From Adenophora triphylla var. japonica (taxonomy: Eukaryota > Streptophyta > Magnoliopsida > Asterales > Campanulaceae): a stretch of DNA of 64,000 bases. Positions within the stretch are counted from its first letter, which is position 1. Each line of letters begins with the position of its first letter. A program made the position numbers and the translations under genes. The stretch is from contig JAFEMH010001245.1 in the NCBI GenBank assembly GCA_022495995.1, positions 372,001-436,000 on the forward strand, in the 5' to 3' direction. This document shows, piece after piece, positions 1-11,626 of this stretch. The notes below the pieces were generated by a model, which saw only the letters and a program-made list of their open reading frames with translations, was not told where the DNA came from and ran no database searches.

Positions 1-89
1 GATGATGTTGCATACAATCCACTGCTAATGCCAACATTAGTGCTAGACTAGAGCCACCAACATTTCCCATAAATTTGATATTCCTAGTC

Positions 90-815
90 TGCACCTGGTT
101 TGCGTGTGAGAACATTTATGAAAACAAATCAACGAAGAGAAATAAACTCATACCCACCCCCTCAAATAAATTAAAATAAACCAACAACAATTTCTTTACA
201 TAAATTTGTCTAAAAATGAAAAACCTTTTAGATATCACCAAAAAAAGTAACCAAAACAAAACATGGAGTCGAAGCCTTGATTTGGACATGTGATTTATTT
301 TTATTTTGTGGTTGTTTTGGTTACTTTCAATTGTTTTTTTTATCTCTTTAGGCCCACATTTTTTACAAATCTCTCAATTTCATCTATAATCACTATAAAA
401 TAAATACATGTAAATTGAAAAAAAATTGAACAACCATAATGGACCTATGTTAAAAAAAAGAATCCAGAAACAAGAATAAAAAGCACAAGTAGTTTTAGGA
501 TTCAAAGACAACAATAGAAGACATGAGCAAATGACGTTCCTGAGGATGAAGCTGCAAACATTCCACCACCAGTACAAGCACTATGTGTGTGAGGACATTT
601 ATGAAAAAAAAAATTAAAAGAAATAGAAATCATACCCATCCCCTCAACTACATTAAAAGAAACCAACAACAATTTTAATATAGAAATATGTTTAATGATG
701 AAAACAATTTTAGTTTTATTCACCCAAATAAAAACTCCTAAACAAAACATGTAGTCTTCTAAGCCTTGATTTGGACATGTGATTTATTTTTTGTTCGTTA
801 CTTTTATTTCTCTAT
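90..815. repeat. Diverged direct duplication of about 220 bp
   Basis: The stretch at about 95-300 and the stretch at about 575-800 align over most of their length. They share blocks such as CATTTATGAAAA, ATCATACCCA(C/T)CCCCTCAA, AACCAACAACAATTT and GCCTTGATTTGGACATGTGATT in the same order. Both copies are AT-rich and carry scattered indels, so the duplication is old. The spacer (about 300-575) has no recognisable coding content. The unit could be part of an intron or of a degraded element; I cannot assign it. Confidence 0.6.
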
Positions 816-1140
816 GAAATTCAGCCACAATCCAAGTTCACTGATCCAAGCAACTTAGAACAAACAACGATACTAATGCTGACCACAAGATCTTAAAGAA
901 CCCCAAATCTTAGCCTATGTTAGCCTCACTGACCAACAACCTAACCTCAAGAAAACAAACATCCACACCCACCAAAAGCCATGCCTAGTAACACACACAC
1001 TCAAATTTGTACTCACAAAAATCACACCCAGAGAATCAAAATCTCGCCTAAAATTGAGTGAGAGAGATCCCTAACAGAGATAACCACAATATGTACTCAC
1101 AAAAATCACACATAGGTTTGTACTCACAAAAATCACACAT
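816..1140. other. Non-coding AC-rich stretch with an 18-bp motif present three times
   Basis: No gene is visible. TACTCACAAAAATCACAC occurs at 1010-1027, 1094-1111 and 1121-1138. The last two are near-tandem (27-bp spacing) and lie directly beside the break point of the Copia fragment that follows. Confidence 0.5.
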
Positions 1141-1377
1141 AGAGTGTCTTTTGCTAATCCCCCTAATCCCAAGTTTTGAAATTATCAAAAGCATCATATT
1201 TGTGTTTCATTAAAAACTCCCAAGTTTTTCTCGAAAAATCATCAATTATAGATAAGAAATATCTATTAACACCTTGAGTTGCTTCACTATCAGGGATCAC
1301 ACATCAGCAAGCAAATACTCAAGAATTTCTTTACAAGTGGAATGATTGGGATTAGGGGGATAAGGAAAAGACACTCT
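1141..1377. repeat. 32-bp inverted repeat at the Copia break point
   Basis: 1141-1172 is a near-perfect inverted copy (29 of 32 bases by eye) of 1346-1377. The right arm is ordinary Copia coding sequence (pre-integrase region). The left arm sits exactly where Copia homology ends. This looks like a fold-back copy made during truncation or repair. Confidence 0.7.
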
Positions 1378-2465
1378 ATGTTGTTTACCCATCAGGAAAG
1401 AGTCACAAAAAGGCTTAGAAGAAACTTTATCTCTACCAAAAACACCATTTTTGTTTAAGATATCTAAACCTTTACTACTCATGTGTCCTAGTCATTTATG
1501 AATTTCATACACCCACTAACCCATTTACCCTCAAACCCATCATTTTCCAACGATGAACATGATATGATATTGTTAGCTGAATCAGGCACATGTCGAACAT
1601 CTTTCAGAGTTAAGCAAAACCCAGAATCAAATTTGAGACAAACGTCTCCAAAACTAACAATTTGACACTTTTATCATTATCTAAAGATACATATCAAGTT
1701 TTCATTTCAGTATATGTATGAAACATGTTTTTATCAGGTTTCATGTGAAACGTGCATGCGGAATCTAACAACCATTCATTTTTCACATAATGAACATAAT
1801 TAACCACAGTTTCAGTGACTATAAAAGGAACATGATCTTCTTCATAAAAAGCAAAATTACCGTCAATTTGCAAATTATGATTCACAGACCTTTTTTAGGA
1901 TTAGGACATTCTTTCCTAAAATGACTTGTTTCCCCACACTTATAACATTTTATGTTACTTTTACCAGTTCTAGGCTTGCTTCTTTTTCTCTCATTATTCT
2001 TGCTTAATTCAGACTTATCAAGTTTCTTATTATGATTATTAGTCCTTTAAGTCAGTCGTCCTCTCACCATATTAACATCACCAACAGTTGATTACCCTAA
2101 TTAACTCTTAATTCCAACTCTTTGCTTTTAATTCCGTTAATCACTGTATCAAGCACAATATCATTCCTACCATACTTAATAGCAGATCTAACATCAGCAT
2201 AAGAGTCAGGTATAGCATTCAAGAGCACAATAGAAGTGTATTCATGAATGTTTTTATCACCGGTTTGCTTACTATCTTGCACAAGTTTAGTAAACTGATC
2301 ATTGTTATCAACCATGTCTTTGTTCAAGTCTAATTTAAACTGGAAGAACTTCTCAAGCAAATACATCTTACTAGGTAGCCATGTTTCAACATATACTTCT
2401 TCCAGTTTATCCCAAAGAGCTTTAGCACTATCATGTTTACCAACTTTTCTAAGAACAATGCCATA
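1173..2465 (-). pseudogene. Ty1/copia gag-protease-integrase remnant (C0)
   Basis: Read on the minus strand from right to left. First comes a UBN2-type gag core (2097-2465), with ALWDKLEEVY and LLNAIPDSYADVR. Next is a CCHC zinc knuckle, CYKCGETSHFRKEC, at about 1895-1950. A retropepsin start with WLLDSACTFHMKP follows (1694-1885); its catalytic D-S-G reads D-S-A. Then a gag pre-integrase segment with CDSFLMGKQHRVSF (1297-1482), and the first residues of the integrase core, IIDDFSRKTWEFL (about 1185-1260). The order is that of a Copia polyprotein, but the reading frame is broken repeatedly. RT, RNase H and both LTRs are absent. The right side is cut by the CACTA terminus at 2466; the left side stops at a 32-bp inverted repeat. 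Confidence 0.85.
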
Positions 2466-2745
2466 CACTACAAGAAAATATATTAACTGCAACGACAATA
2501 TTCTGTCATTGCAAAAAATATCATTAGCAACTACCTTAAAGAGTCGTTGCTAATGTTTGTTGCAATAAATGGAAATTTCACTTCCCTCCATTCCTTATTT
2601 GCGTGTTCCTCCCAAAAATATTTGGGATAATTTTAAGTAACAAAACCACCCGTTGCAAAAAATAGATAATACATATTACAACGGGTGTCGTCATTGCGAA
2701 AACTATTCTAAATTTATGACAACAACATAATTGTTGCAAAAGAAA
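2466..2745 (+). mobile_element. CACTA (En/Spm) transposon left terminus
   Basis: The DNA switches from Copia gag to CACTACAAGAAAATA, the canonical plant CACTA terminal inverted repeat. It is followed by subterminal direct and inverted copies of a GCAACGAC / GTCGTTGC / CCGTTGCAA motif up to about 2745. The putative 3-bp target site on the left is ATA. The same 15-bp terminus occurs inverted at 20487-20501, but there the subterminal motif is TAGCGACGGA. The two ends therefore probably belong to different CACTA families. Confidence 0.75.
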
Positions 2746-3403
2746 GGGAAAAAATAAAAGAAAATAAAAAACCCCTTTCAATTATATACTGAAATCTGAA
2801 GCCCAAACCCTTCTCTATCAATTCATTTCACCAGAAATACTCCCCGCAGTCGAATCTCTCCATCTCGGCCACCGTCGGGCTTCCATTCTCGGGCGTTCTC
2901 GGGATTTGACAGCAACAGGTTCGTCCACTCCCTCCATTCTCAGGCGCTTGGCCTTCTTGATTCGAAAGGTAACATTAACAAAGACATCTCAAGATACTCG
3001 TATCATATTTCAGTTCAAGCGGTGAAAGATGAAACAATTGATCCATACTCCTTAACTTGTTTACACTTCAATTCAATTTCCCTCTCTCCTCAACCGTTTT
3101 TGCTCATTTCCAGTGAGGTAAGGGCTCTACTGAATTAAACTTAACCCTTCAATTTTCTTTCTGCTTTCCCGCTTTTGCTAACCTCCTAATTTCATTCCAA
3201 CAGGCCCTAGGCTATTTATGTACTTAAATTTCTATTAATTCTAGCTTAATCGTTGTTGAAACTGTTATATTACAACATTGCAACTACACATTGCTATAGA
3301 TAGATCTGGGTATTTGGGATTTGGGTATTTGTTGAATCTGCAAAATGCCGGTGTTTTGATGAAGGCTTAATTGGAGCCTAATTGTTGGGGAATTTTGATT
3401 TGA
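2746..3403 (+). other. Transcript-leader-like stretch upstream of the receptor-kinase fragment
   Basis: No long ORF. The first part is A-rich, then about 2800-2960 is C/T-rich and more GC-rich than its surroundings. A possible intron lies downstream, with GAGGTAAGG near 3115 and a pyrimidine tract ending ACAG near 3205. It may be the leader of the captured kinase gene or the 5' part of a CACTA gene; the sequence does not decide. Confidence 0.35.
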
Positions 3404-3880
3404 GCTGCTAAAATAGAGTCTTTCAAGTGGGTATGTCTAGTTCTAGCTGTTGTTATATCTGGGTACATGGGTTATGGGTCATTTTCCTATACTCATACTG
3501 ATAACTACTTGATTGCCTGTGGATCTTCTCGAAATGTAACTTACCTAGGTCAGACCTATGTTCCTGATTCGGTGAAATCTTCGATTTTGTTGATGAAAAG
3601 TCAGCAGAATTCCTATGTTGCCACCTCCAATTCCACTGCCCCATCCCCAGTCTACCAGTCAGCTCGAGTTTTCCAATCCAGAGGGTCTTATAAACTCGAC
3701 ATTAAAGAAGAGGGTCGCCATTGGGTTCATCTCTACTTGTACCCTCTTCCTGGTCACAATCTTACGGCTGCCTCATTTACCGTTGTCACTGAAAGTTTCG
3801 TTCTCTTGAAGGACTTTAGTTTCAAGAACTATAATGGTTCATATCTCTTTAGAGAGTTCACAGTCAATGTGGCTAATGAT
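3404..3880 (+). pseudogene. CrRLK1L (THESEUS1-like) receptor kinase, N-terminal malectin-like fragment
   Basis: The open frame gives a hydrophobic signal-like segment (VCLVLAVVISG) followed by the start of a malectin-like ectodomain. Hallmarks are DNYLIACGSSRNVTYLGQTY, YQSARVF, GRHWVHLYLYP, TVVTESFVLL and NGSYLFREF. This matches the THESEUS/HERCULES/FERONIA family of plasma-membrane cell-wall-sensing kinases (about 830-860 residues normally). Only about 150 residues of the first malectin lobe remain; the second lobe, transmembrane helix and kinase are missing. The expected initiator context reads AAA-ATA-GAG at 3410-3418, so the ATG looks mutated to ATA. An in-frame TGA lies just upstream (3401-3403) and the next ATG is at 3467. 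The frame runs on without a stop into Copia sequence. Confidence 0.85.
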
Positions 3881-4099
3881 AACAATGGTGTCATTGCGCA
3901 AGCAAAGGAACCAAGGTCACATCAACGATCCAAACACATACATAGACGCTTCCACCTCATTCGAGAATTCATAGAAAGAGGAGACGTTAAGATATGCAAA
4001 GTATCAACCGATTATAACATAGGGTATCCGCTTACCAAGCCCCTTGCACAAGCGAAGCATGATGGTCATGTTCGGTCCATGGGTATACGATACATATGA
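3876..4099 (+). pseudogene. Copia RNase H C-terminus fused in frame to the kinase fragment (C1 tail)
   Basis: From about 3876 the frame reads DNNGVIAQAKEPRSHQ, then RRFHLIREFIERGDVKICKV and PLTKPLAQAKHDGHVRSMG, ending with TGA at 4097-4099. This is the conserved end of a Ty1/copia polyprotein. The joint falls in AATGATAACAATGG, where both parents could read Asn-Asp-Asn, so microhomology is likely. The ORF from ATG 3467 to 4099 is 210 codons and open, giving a chimeric reading frame. A purine-rich tract (about 4112-4124) and the LTR start at 4126 follow directly. The rest of the C1 polyprotein is gone. Confidence 0.85.
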
Positions 4100-4659
4100 G
4101 ATTGGGCCTAGTGCAAGTGGAAGATTGTAGGTGTTATGCCCTAGGCGTATGGTTATTTTAACTCATAACTAATACCGTTATGTAATCGTCTTTACCATTT
4201 ATAATAGAGAATATTTATATTGAGTATTATATGCTTTATATGTTTTTTATAATATTTTGTGTCCCTAGTTATTGTGAATAACTAGTATAAGTTAGTAATG
4301 GATAATCATGGAGATGATTATATGCATGGGGATACATATTACACTTATGGGTACTTGTTAGAGAACAAGGTACTAGATCGACCCATCTATGAGATTTATG
4401 ACATGGTCTATGGTCATATATGTCATGATTAAATCTCATGATAGTCGTGTCATTGGAATCCTTAGTACCTGAGATTATCATCATCTTTCACATGATGAAC
4501 GTTGTAATTGATGTAGTCTAACACTATCTTTAATAGGATAGTAATATATGTTGGCACGATTGGATTCTTGTAGGGAAGAATGATAAGTCAATATGGGATT
4601 TGTCCCTCTTTATGAGAGATGTCTGCTTGGGCCCCTCGATGAATAGTGTTGATTAAATG

Positions 4660-7053
4660 TGTCACGACCCTAAAATTAGGCACTATTTTAACACACGTTG
4701 AGCACATGGGGTTCGGGTGGTAATATTTCATTTTGTGCATTTCATACTATTTATATTACTTGCTAAGTTTATATGATCATATTATGTTTTTGATGATTTT
4801 GTGAAGTTAGGGTGAAAAGTAATTAATTTTAATGTTAAAGGGTCTAAGTGGAATAAAATATAAAGTGGGTGGTGAAATAATAATAATTGAAAATTTTAAT
4901 AAAAGGATTTTATTAGGATGAGGTGCTTGGGTGTGAAAGTGGATAGTTAGAATTGTTAGTTATAAGTTGTTTGAAGTTTCAGGAGCTTGAGTGGAAATGA
5001 GATTTACTATCCATGGAATTAGCAAAGAAAGGGAAATCATTTTTATTAATCACTTCCTCAATACCTTCTTCCTCAAAATGCCATGGAGAATTCCAAACCC
5101 TAGCTTTCCTTATAAAAATTCTAGCAACTTCATTTCTTCTTTGTTTTCAAAACCAAACGTGGATTCTTGTTCGTGGTGACGAGGGGATCGTTTAGAGTCG
5201 GTCAAATAAATATTCCATTTTTCACTATTTAAGTAAGTTATTATGATTTCTTTCAAAAAGTGTTCATCCTTTGATTATTGTTGTTATTAAAATGATTTAC
5301 ATGATTTGTGGTATTTTTGGAACACTTTTATTTGGAAATATTTGGTTTTGGAAAAGTGGAAATTGAAATGAGTATGGTTTGGTTGTGTAATAGCAAGAAA
5401 ATGGGTTCATACTTATGTTAGGGTGTTAATGCCTTGATAGGAATAGTTGCATAGTAAAGTGATACAAAGTTTGGTACTAAAATGATGTGGGTTGGTGTTG
5501 GATTAGTGTGGATAGGGTATGGAATAGTTGGAAGTTGTATTGCTTAGGTTTGGTACTGATTATTGGTCACTTTGAAACAGAGGAGCTTGGTTTGGGTCAA
5601 CTTGGTTGGATTGCTGAGGTTGTTTATGTTCTAAATTCTGGACAGAGGGCACGACTCGTGCTCTGGGGCACGAGTCGTGCACGATTCGTCCCTTGGAGTT
5701 TTGCCTAAGTCGTGCCTTATGGGGGACGAGTGTATATGGTGGGGTGTATAAGGGGCACGAGTCGTGCCCTGGGGCATGAGTAGTTCCCTGACCTGCAGTC
5801 TCTGAATCATTTTCTAAGGCTTAGAAACCTATTCCAACTAGAACCAAAGTGAACCCTCTTTAACTTAGATTAAAGTAGAACACTTTAGCTACATAATGAT
5901 GTCATACTTGGTTAAAATGGAATAGTGGAAGTACTTTAAATATTGTTCGGAAAATGCTTGACAGCCTTGATTCGTCACTTAACCAAAGTGAATCCAACTT
6001 GGTAATTTGAACTTGGACCTTTATAGAGGTCATGTATTGTTGCATATTGATTATGTAGGGCTGGTTTATGATACCTTGTTGCCTTACTTGAGTTTATATT
6101 CATTGATTGTGATATACATAGTGTATGAAATGAATGTTGCACTATGGTATTGATTGAACATGAGTATGCTTTACCATGTTATATATTCTTATCCCTTTGG
6201 TGGATTTCATTGCAAGTAACTATTATATGCTTGAACTTTTGTTAATCAGCTAATGTTTAGGGGTATAACGGAATACGATCAATTATGAAAAGTGTGACCT
6301 AATGTGATCGAATTACGTTATACTTGTGACTGTCCCCTTCTGTGGCCACATATTGGGGTTATAACATCTATATTGAGCCAAAAACCTTACAGAGTTGCTA
6401 GTATCTTATATGGTTCCCTGAAAAATGGGTCTTATAAGATGTGAATATGCTCAAGCAGTTCACAAATGAGTGGAGTTTTATCTCCCGATATTGTACGACT
6501 TATTAGTCAGACGGGAAAAGGTAAACCAAGGTAATGGAATGTGTTTACGGCTTTTCCAATGTGTTATATGCACCTTGTATGTGTTGCATCTTACTTGGCA
6601 TATTGTTGCATTCATAATAAGTTATTGAGATTTATTCTCACCCTTCTCTCTTTAAAGTTTTTAGATCGGACTGAGACAGGAGGACCCGACCAGTGAGGAC
6701 GGTGCGGAGTTTGTACTTGTCTTTTGGGTTGTCGGGTATGTATATGTCCTAGATGGGAGTGTTGTAGTTATATTTTGGTATCTCCTTGGTGGAGTTTGTA
6801 AATATAAACCTTTGGTTTCAAACTTATATTTGTGAACTTTTGTAAAATGTAACTAAAGTAAGTTGGTTGTTTAAAGTTTGGATTATCCCTTTTCTTCCTA
6901 GTGGAGATGACCCCAAGTTAGTGTTTGAAGGTTAATGCTAAAATTGTGTTCTTTTTAGTTAAGTCCAATGTTTTCAAAAATTACAGGTGGTTTTTCTTAG
7001 TTTGGACTCTCCGGCTCGGGACACGTGTTAGGTTCCGGGTTGGGGTGTCCACA
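4660..7053 (+). repeat. 5' LTR of G1
   Basis: Runs from TGTCACGACCCTAAAATTAG to GGGGTGTCCACA. It contains a cluster of imperfect palindromes built on GCACGAGTCGTGC (about 5647-5780). A short ORF starting at 4991 or 5013 is not recognisable and recurs, changed, in the other LTR. Confidence 0.93.
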
Positions 7054-7055
7054 GT

Positions 7056-7067
7056 TGGTATCAGAGC
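7056..7067 (+). other. G1 primer binding site
   Basis: TGGTATCAGAGC, two bases after the LTR end, is complementary to the 3' end of initiator tRNA-Met, the usual primer for chromoviruses and Copia elements. Confidence 0.9.
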
Positions 7068-7154
7068 CTCGTCTAGAGGTCAAGGGTAGATGTCTAGTTT
7101 AAGGGGGAGTGTGTGATAACTGACGTCGAGTGTTTGATGCAGGTGTTTGTTCTA

Positions 7155-8204
7155 ATGGCTGGGAATGAGGATGATCAGCATCGGGCACAAGGTAATGTTG
7201 GCAATGAAGGGGGTAATAACAATCCGAATGCTGAAATGATGGACATGTTTAGGGTATTTTTACAAAATATGGCAAATCAAGGTAGAGCTCAATAACAATC
7301 GGAAGGTAGGAAAGGGCACGGACTTGAGAAATTTGTGAAGATGGCACCCCCAAGTTTCAATGGTGATCCGGATCCGGTGAAGGCAGAGAGGTGGCTTGAG
7401 GCAATGAACAAAATTTTCGCAGCAATGGAGAGCCCGGATGATGAAAAGGTAAGGTGCGCTGTTTTCAAGTTGGAGGGAGCGACAGAGCATTGGTGGCATA
7501 TAGTCAAAGGCAGTTGGGACCGAGATCATACACCGCAGATGTGGGAGAACTTCACAATCAAGTTCTGGGACCATTTTATTTCGATGGTGACAAGAGATAG
7601 AAAGGAGGTTGAGTTTCTTCGACTGGAACAAGGGACTATGACCGTGGCACAATACTCAGCAAAGTTTACAGAGCTAGCTCGTTATTGTCCCCATTTGGTA
7701 CCGGAAGAGGAGAGACGGGTTTATCGGTTTGTGAAAGGGTTAAGGGTGGAGCTCCGGAAGCAATTATTGACTCACGACTTCACCGACTTCCAAGCGGCGG
7801 TGAACCGAGCCTACAGAATAGAGAATAATAATGAAGAGCATAAGGGTAAGTCCGAAGGTGGAAGTGGAAGCAAGCAGCGGTTCCAAGGACAAGGTTCGGG
7901 ACAAAGTAGAGGACAACCAAGGTTCTCAAATCTGGATGTAGCAAGAGGTGGAAGTGTGGTGACTCCAATGGCTCGTACTACTTCAAGACAGTTCGGGATT
8001 GTTTGTGGTTTTTGTAAGAAGCTGGGTCACTCAGAGGATAGGTGTTAGAGCAAGCTTGGAAAGTGTTTATAATGTGGAGGAGATGGTCATTTCCGGAAGA
8101 ACTGTCCCAAGCTTCGAGGGCAAGCATCTGGTAGTGGGCAAGGTGGACCAAGAGGAGGAATCAAAAGAGATAATGAGGGAAAACCTAAAGATAAAGTTCA
8201 AGGT
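7155..8204 (+). pseudogene. G1 gag (capsid/nucleocapsid), broken by stops
   Basis: Likely start ATG 7155 (MAGNEDDQHRAQGN). The Ty3 gag core lies at about 7335-7800, with WLEAMNKIFAAME, AVFKLEGATEHWW and FTELARYCPHLVPEEERRVY. Two CCHC knuckles follow: CGFCKKLGHSEDRC, and a second whose [14 protein letters not shown] is interrupted. In-frame stops are TAA at 7293-7295, TAG at 8046-8048 and TAA at 8070-8072. The frame is otherwise continuous with pol. The TAA codons read as former CAA (Gln), consistent with C-to-T decay. Confidence 0.9.
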
Positions 8205-11200
8205 CAAGTGATTGCTTTAGGAAGAGGAGACGTTGACCCTAACGATGTCATTAGAGGTATTGTTCCTGTCTCAGGAGTCAAGGCCCGCATCCTTTTAGAT
8301 CCCGGGTCTTCCCATTCATTTGTGGCATCCCATTTTGCTTTTGCATTGCATAAACTACCTGATTTTATGCCTTATGTGCTTGAGGTTTCGACTCCTATGG
8401 GAGAGTGCCTCACTTCTTCTTTGATCTATAATGGTTGTGATGTGCAAATTTGTGGGCATGTATTGCCGGCGGATTTAGTAGAGTTACAAATCCGGGACTT
8501 TGATGTTATTCTTGGTATGGATTGGATGAGTCATTACCATGCCTTGGTTGATTGTCGTAGGAAGAAGGTCTCATTTGATATACCTGATATGCCTACTTTT
8601 GTGTTTGATGCCAATAAGTCTATGTTTGGTATTCATGTCATTTCTGCTTTAAAGGCTAGAAAAATGCTTTCTAAGGGGTATGCGGGGTATTTAGCTTATG
8701 TGGTAGATTCAAGTAAGAAATCCCCTGAGTTAGTTGATGTCCCGGTTGTTAAGGAATTTGGTGATGTGTTTTCCACCGAGTACTCTATGCCTCCTGATAG
8801 GGAGGTTGACTTTTGTATTGATCTAGTGCCCGATACTTCACCTATCTCTAAAGCGCCTTATAGAATGGCTCCTGCTGAGTTGAAGGAGTTGAAGACTCAG
8901 TTGCAAGAGTTGTTAGACCGGGGGTTTATCTGTCCCAGTGTGTCTCCATGGGGAGCGCCTGTTTTGTTTGTCCGAAATAAAGATGGTACCTTGAGATTGT
9001 GTATAGATTACCGTCTGTTGAACCAAGCAACCATCAAGAACAAATATCCTCTCCCGCACATTGATGACTTGTTTGATTAGCTCCAAGGTTCCGTTATTTA
9101 CTCAAAGCTTGATTTGAGAAGTGGATACCATCAGTTAAAGATCAGACCCGATGACATTTCCAAAACAGCTTTCAGGACGAGATATGGTCATTATGAGTTC
9201 GTGGTTATGCCTTTTTGGTTGACTAATGCTCCGGCCGTATTTATGGATATGATGAACCGTATCTTCAAGCCATACCTTGATAGCTTTTTCGTGGTTTTTA
9301 TCGACGACATTCTTGTTTATTCAAAGTCCCGGGAGGAACACGAGACTCATTTGAGGATTGTTCTTTCTCTTCTTCGTGAAAAGCAGTTGTTCGCCAAGTT
9401 CAGTAAGTGTGAGTTTTGGCTCGAGCAGATATCTTTCTTGGGGCATGTGGTTTCTAGTTCAGGGATATCAGTTGATCCTTCCAAGATTGAAGTCGTTGTC
9501 AGTTGGAAGCAACCTTCAACGGTGATAGAGGTTCATAGATTTCTTGGGTTAGCGGGGTACTACAGAAGGTTCATCGAGGGTTTTTCTCGCATTGCAACTC
9601 CGTTAACTAGATTGACTCGAAAATATGTATCTTTTGTATGGGACTCCAAGTGTGAAGCTAGCTTTGATGAGTTGAAGAAGAGATTGACATCCGCTCCTAT
9701 TCTTACCCTTCCAGACGGTTGCGAGAACTTCGTTATTTTCAGTGACGCCTCGAAGGAGGGTTTGGGATGTGTGTTAATGCAAAGTGGGAAAGTGATTGCT
9801 TATGCCTCTCGAAAGTTGTCACCGGCTGAACAGAATTATCCTACCCATGACATGGAATTGGCTGCGATTATTTTTGCATTGCATAAGTGGAAACACTATC
9901 TTTACGGGGCAAGATTTGAGATCTTCACGGACCATAAGAGCTTGAAGTATTTATTTACACAAAAGGAGTTGAATAACTGACAACGAAGATGGTTAGAGTT
10001 CTTGAAAGACTTTGATTGTGTGATTTCATATCATCCGGGGAAGGCAAATGTTGTTGCGGATGCGATTAGCCGAAAGGCTTATTTGTCAACTTTGAGTTCC
10101 CGAGAGTCAAGACATGAGTTGATTTTTGCAAATGTCCGAGCCATTCCAATTTTGTATGGAGATTTGATGGAAGCTCAATCAATTGATCCGGAGTTAAAGA
10201 AAATTTTGGGACAAGTTCAAGATGGTAAAGCCGGGGATTTTGCTTTGAATAGAGATGGACTCCTAACTTTCCAAGGCCGTATTTGTGTTCCTTCATCACC
10301 GGATATCAAGAGACGTGTTTTAGAGGATGGTCATAAGTCTAAATTTGCCATTCATCCGGGTAGAACGAAGATGTACCAAGATTTGAAATGAGGATATTGG
10401 TGGAATGGGATGAAGAGAGAGATAGCGGATTTTGTCTCTAAATGTTTAACTTGTCAACAAGTCAAAGCCGAGCATTAAAGACCGACGGGGCTACTTCAAC
10501 CATTAGACATTCCGGAGTGAAAATGGGAAGGGATTTCAATGGATTTTGTAACAGGGTTGCCTCTCACCGCGAAGAAGATGGATGCTATTTGGGTTATCGT
10601 GGATAGATTGACGAAATCGGCTCATTTTCTTCCCGTGTCAACTAAGTTTTCGATGGAGAGGTTAGCTCAGTTGTATATGAAAGAGATTTTTAGACTCCAC
10701 GGGGTTCCAGTTAGCATTGTTTCAGATAGAGACCCGAGGTTCACTTTGAGATTTTGGAGGGCATTACATGAAGATTTGGGTTCCAAGTTATGTTTTAGCA
10801 CGGCGTTTCATCCTCAAACAGATGGGCTGACGGAACGAACTATTCAGATACTTGAGGATATGCCTCGAGCTGGTGTGATGGACTTTCAGTTGTCTTGGGA
10901 AGATCATCTACCGTTGGTTGAATTCGCCTACAACAACAGTTACCAATCTAGCATTGAGATGACTCCTTATGAAGCGTTGTATGGTAGAAGGTGTAGATCG
11001 TCTATTTGTTGGGATGAAGTGGGTGAAGCCAAGCTTTGGGGTCCGGATTTGGTGAGATATTTGACGGAAAAGATCAAGGTAATTCGAGATAGATTAAAGA
11101 CGGCTCAGAGTAGGCAGAAGCGCCGATAACAGAAGACGGGACTTATCTTTCCAAGTTGGTGACTTAGTTTTCTTGAAGATTTCTTCGAGGACCGGGATAA

Positions 11201-11604
11201 AAAGGTTTGGAAATAAAGGGAAACTAGCTCCAAGGTTCGTTGGACCATTTGTGATCTTAGAGAAAATTGGGGAATTAGCTTATCGTTTATCATTGCCTCC
11301 ATCTTTCTCCTTGCTTCATGATGTATTCCATGTGTCAATGTTGAGAAAATATTGTCACGATCCTTCCCACATTTTGAGTTCACCTCCCGAAGAGATTCAA
11401 GTGGATATGTCTTATGTTGAAGAACCTTTGCGAATCTTAGAGTTCCAAGTTAAAGAGTTGAGAACGAAGAGCATTCCGGTAGTGAAAGTTCTATGGAGGA
11501 ATCATACCATTGAAGAGGCTACGTGGGAGTTAGAGTCGGAGATGAGGGAAAAGTATCTTCCGTTGTTTGAGAGTGCAAGTAAGTTATTTCAAAATACGGG
11601 GTGA
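8205..11604 (+). pseudogene. G1 pol: protease, RT, RNase H, integrase, chromodomain-like tail
   Basis: One frame from 8205 to about 11120, then +1 to 11604. Protease: [11 protein letters not shown] at about 8290. RT from about 8850, with [20 protein letters not shown] and the active site [12 protein letters not shown] near 9290; the usual MPFGLTNAPA reads [10 protein letters not shown]. RNase [11 protein letters not shown] to [10 protein letters not shown] (about 9735-9950). Integrase: zinc-binding H-H-C-C region 10330-10470, core with WVIVDRLTKSAHF, SDRDPRFT and TERTIQ. The C-terminus has VLWRNHTIEEATWE (about 11490), a chromodomain-like signature. Stops: TAG 9078, TGA 9978, TGA 10389, TAA 10476, TGA 10518; a short deletion near 11120 shifts the frame. 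It cannot make protein. Confidence 0.92.
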
Positions 11605-11610
11605 ATTTTC

Positions 11611-11626
11611 TTTAAGGGGGAGTGAG
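11611..11626 (+). other. G1 polypurine tract
   Basis: TTTAAGGGGGAGTGAG lies immediately before the 3' LTR. A copy of the same purine motif is also seen downstream of the PBS near 7098-7110. Confidence 0.8.

Noticed and set aside
3404..4099. A functional receptor kinase gene
   Set aside because: Only part of the first malectin lobe exists, the start codon appears lost, and the frame ends in Copia sequence.
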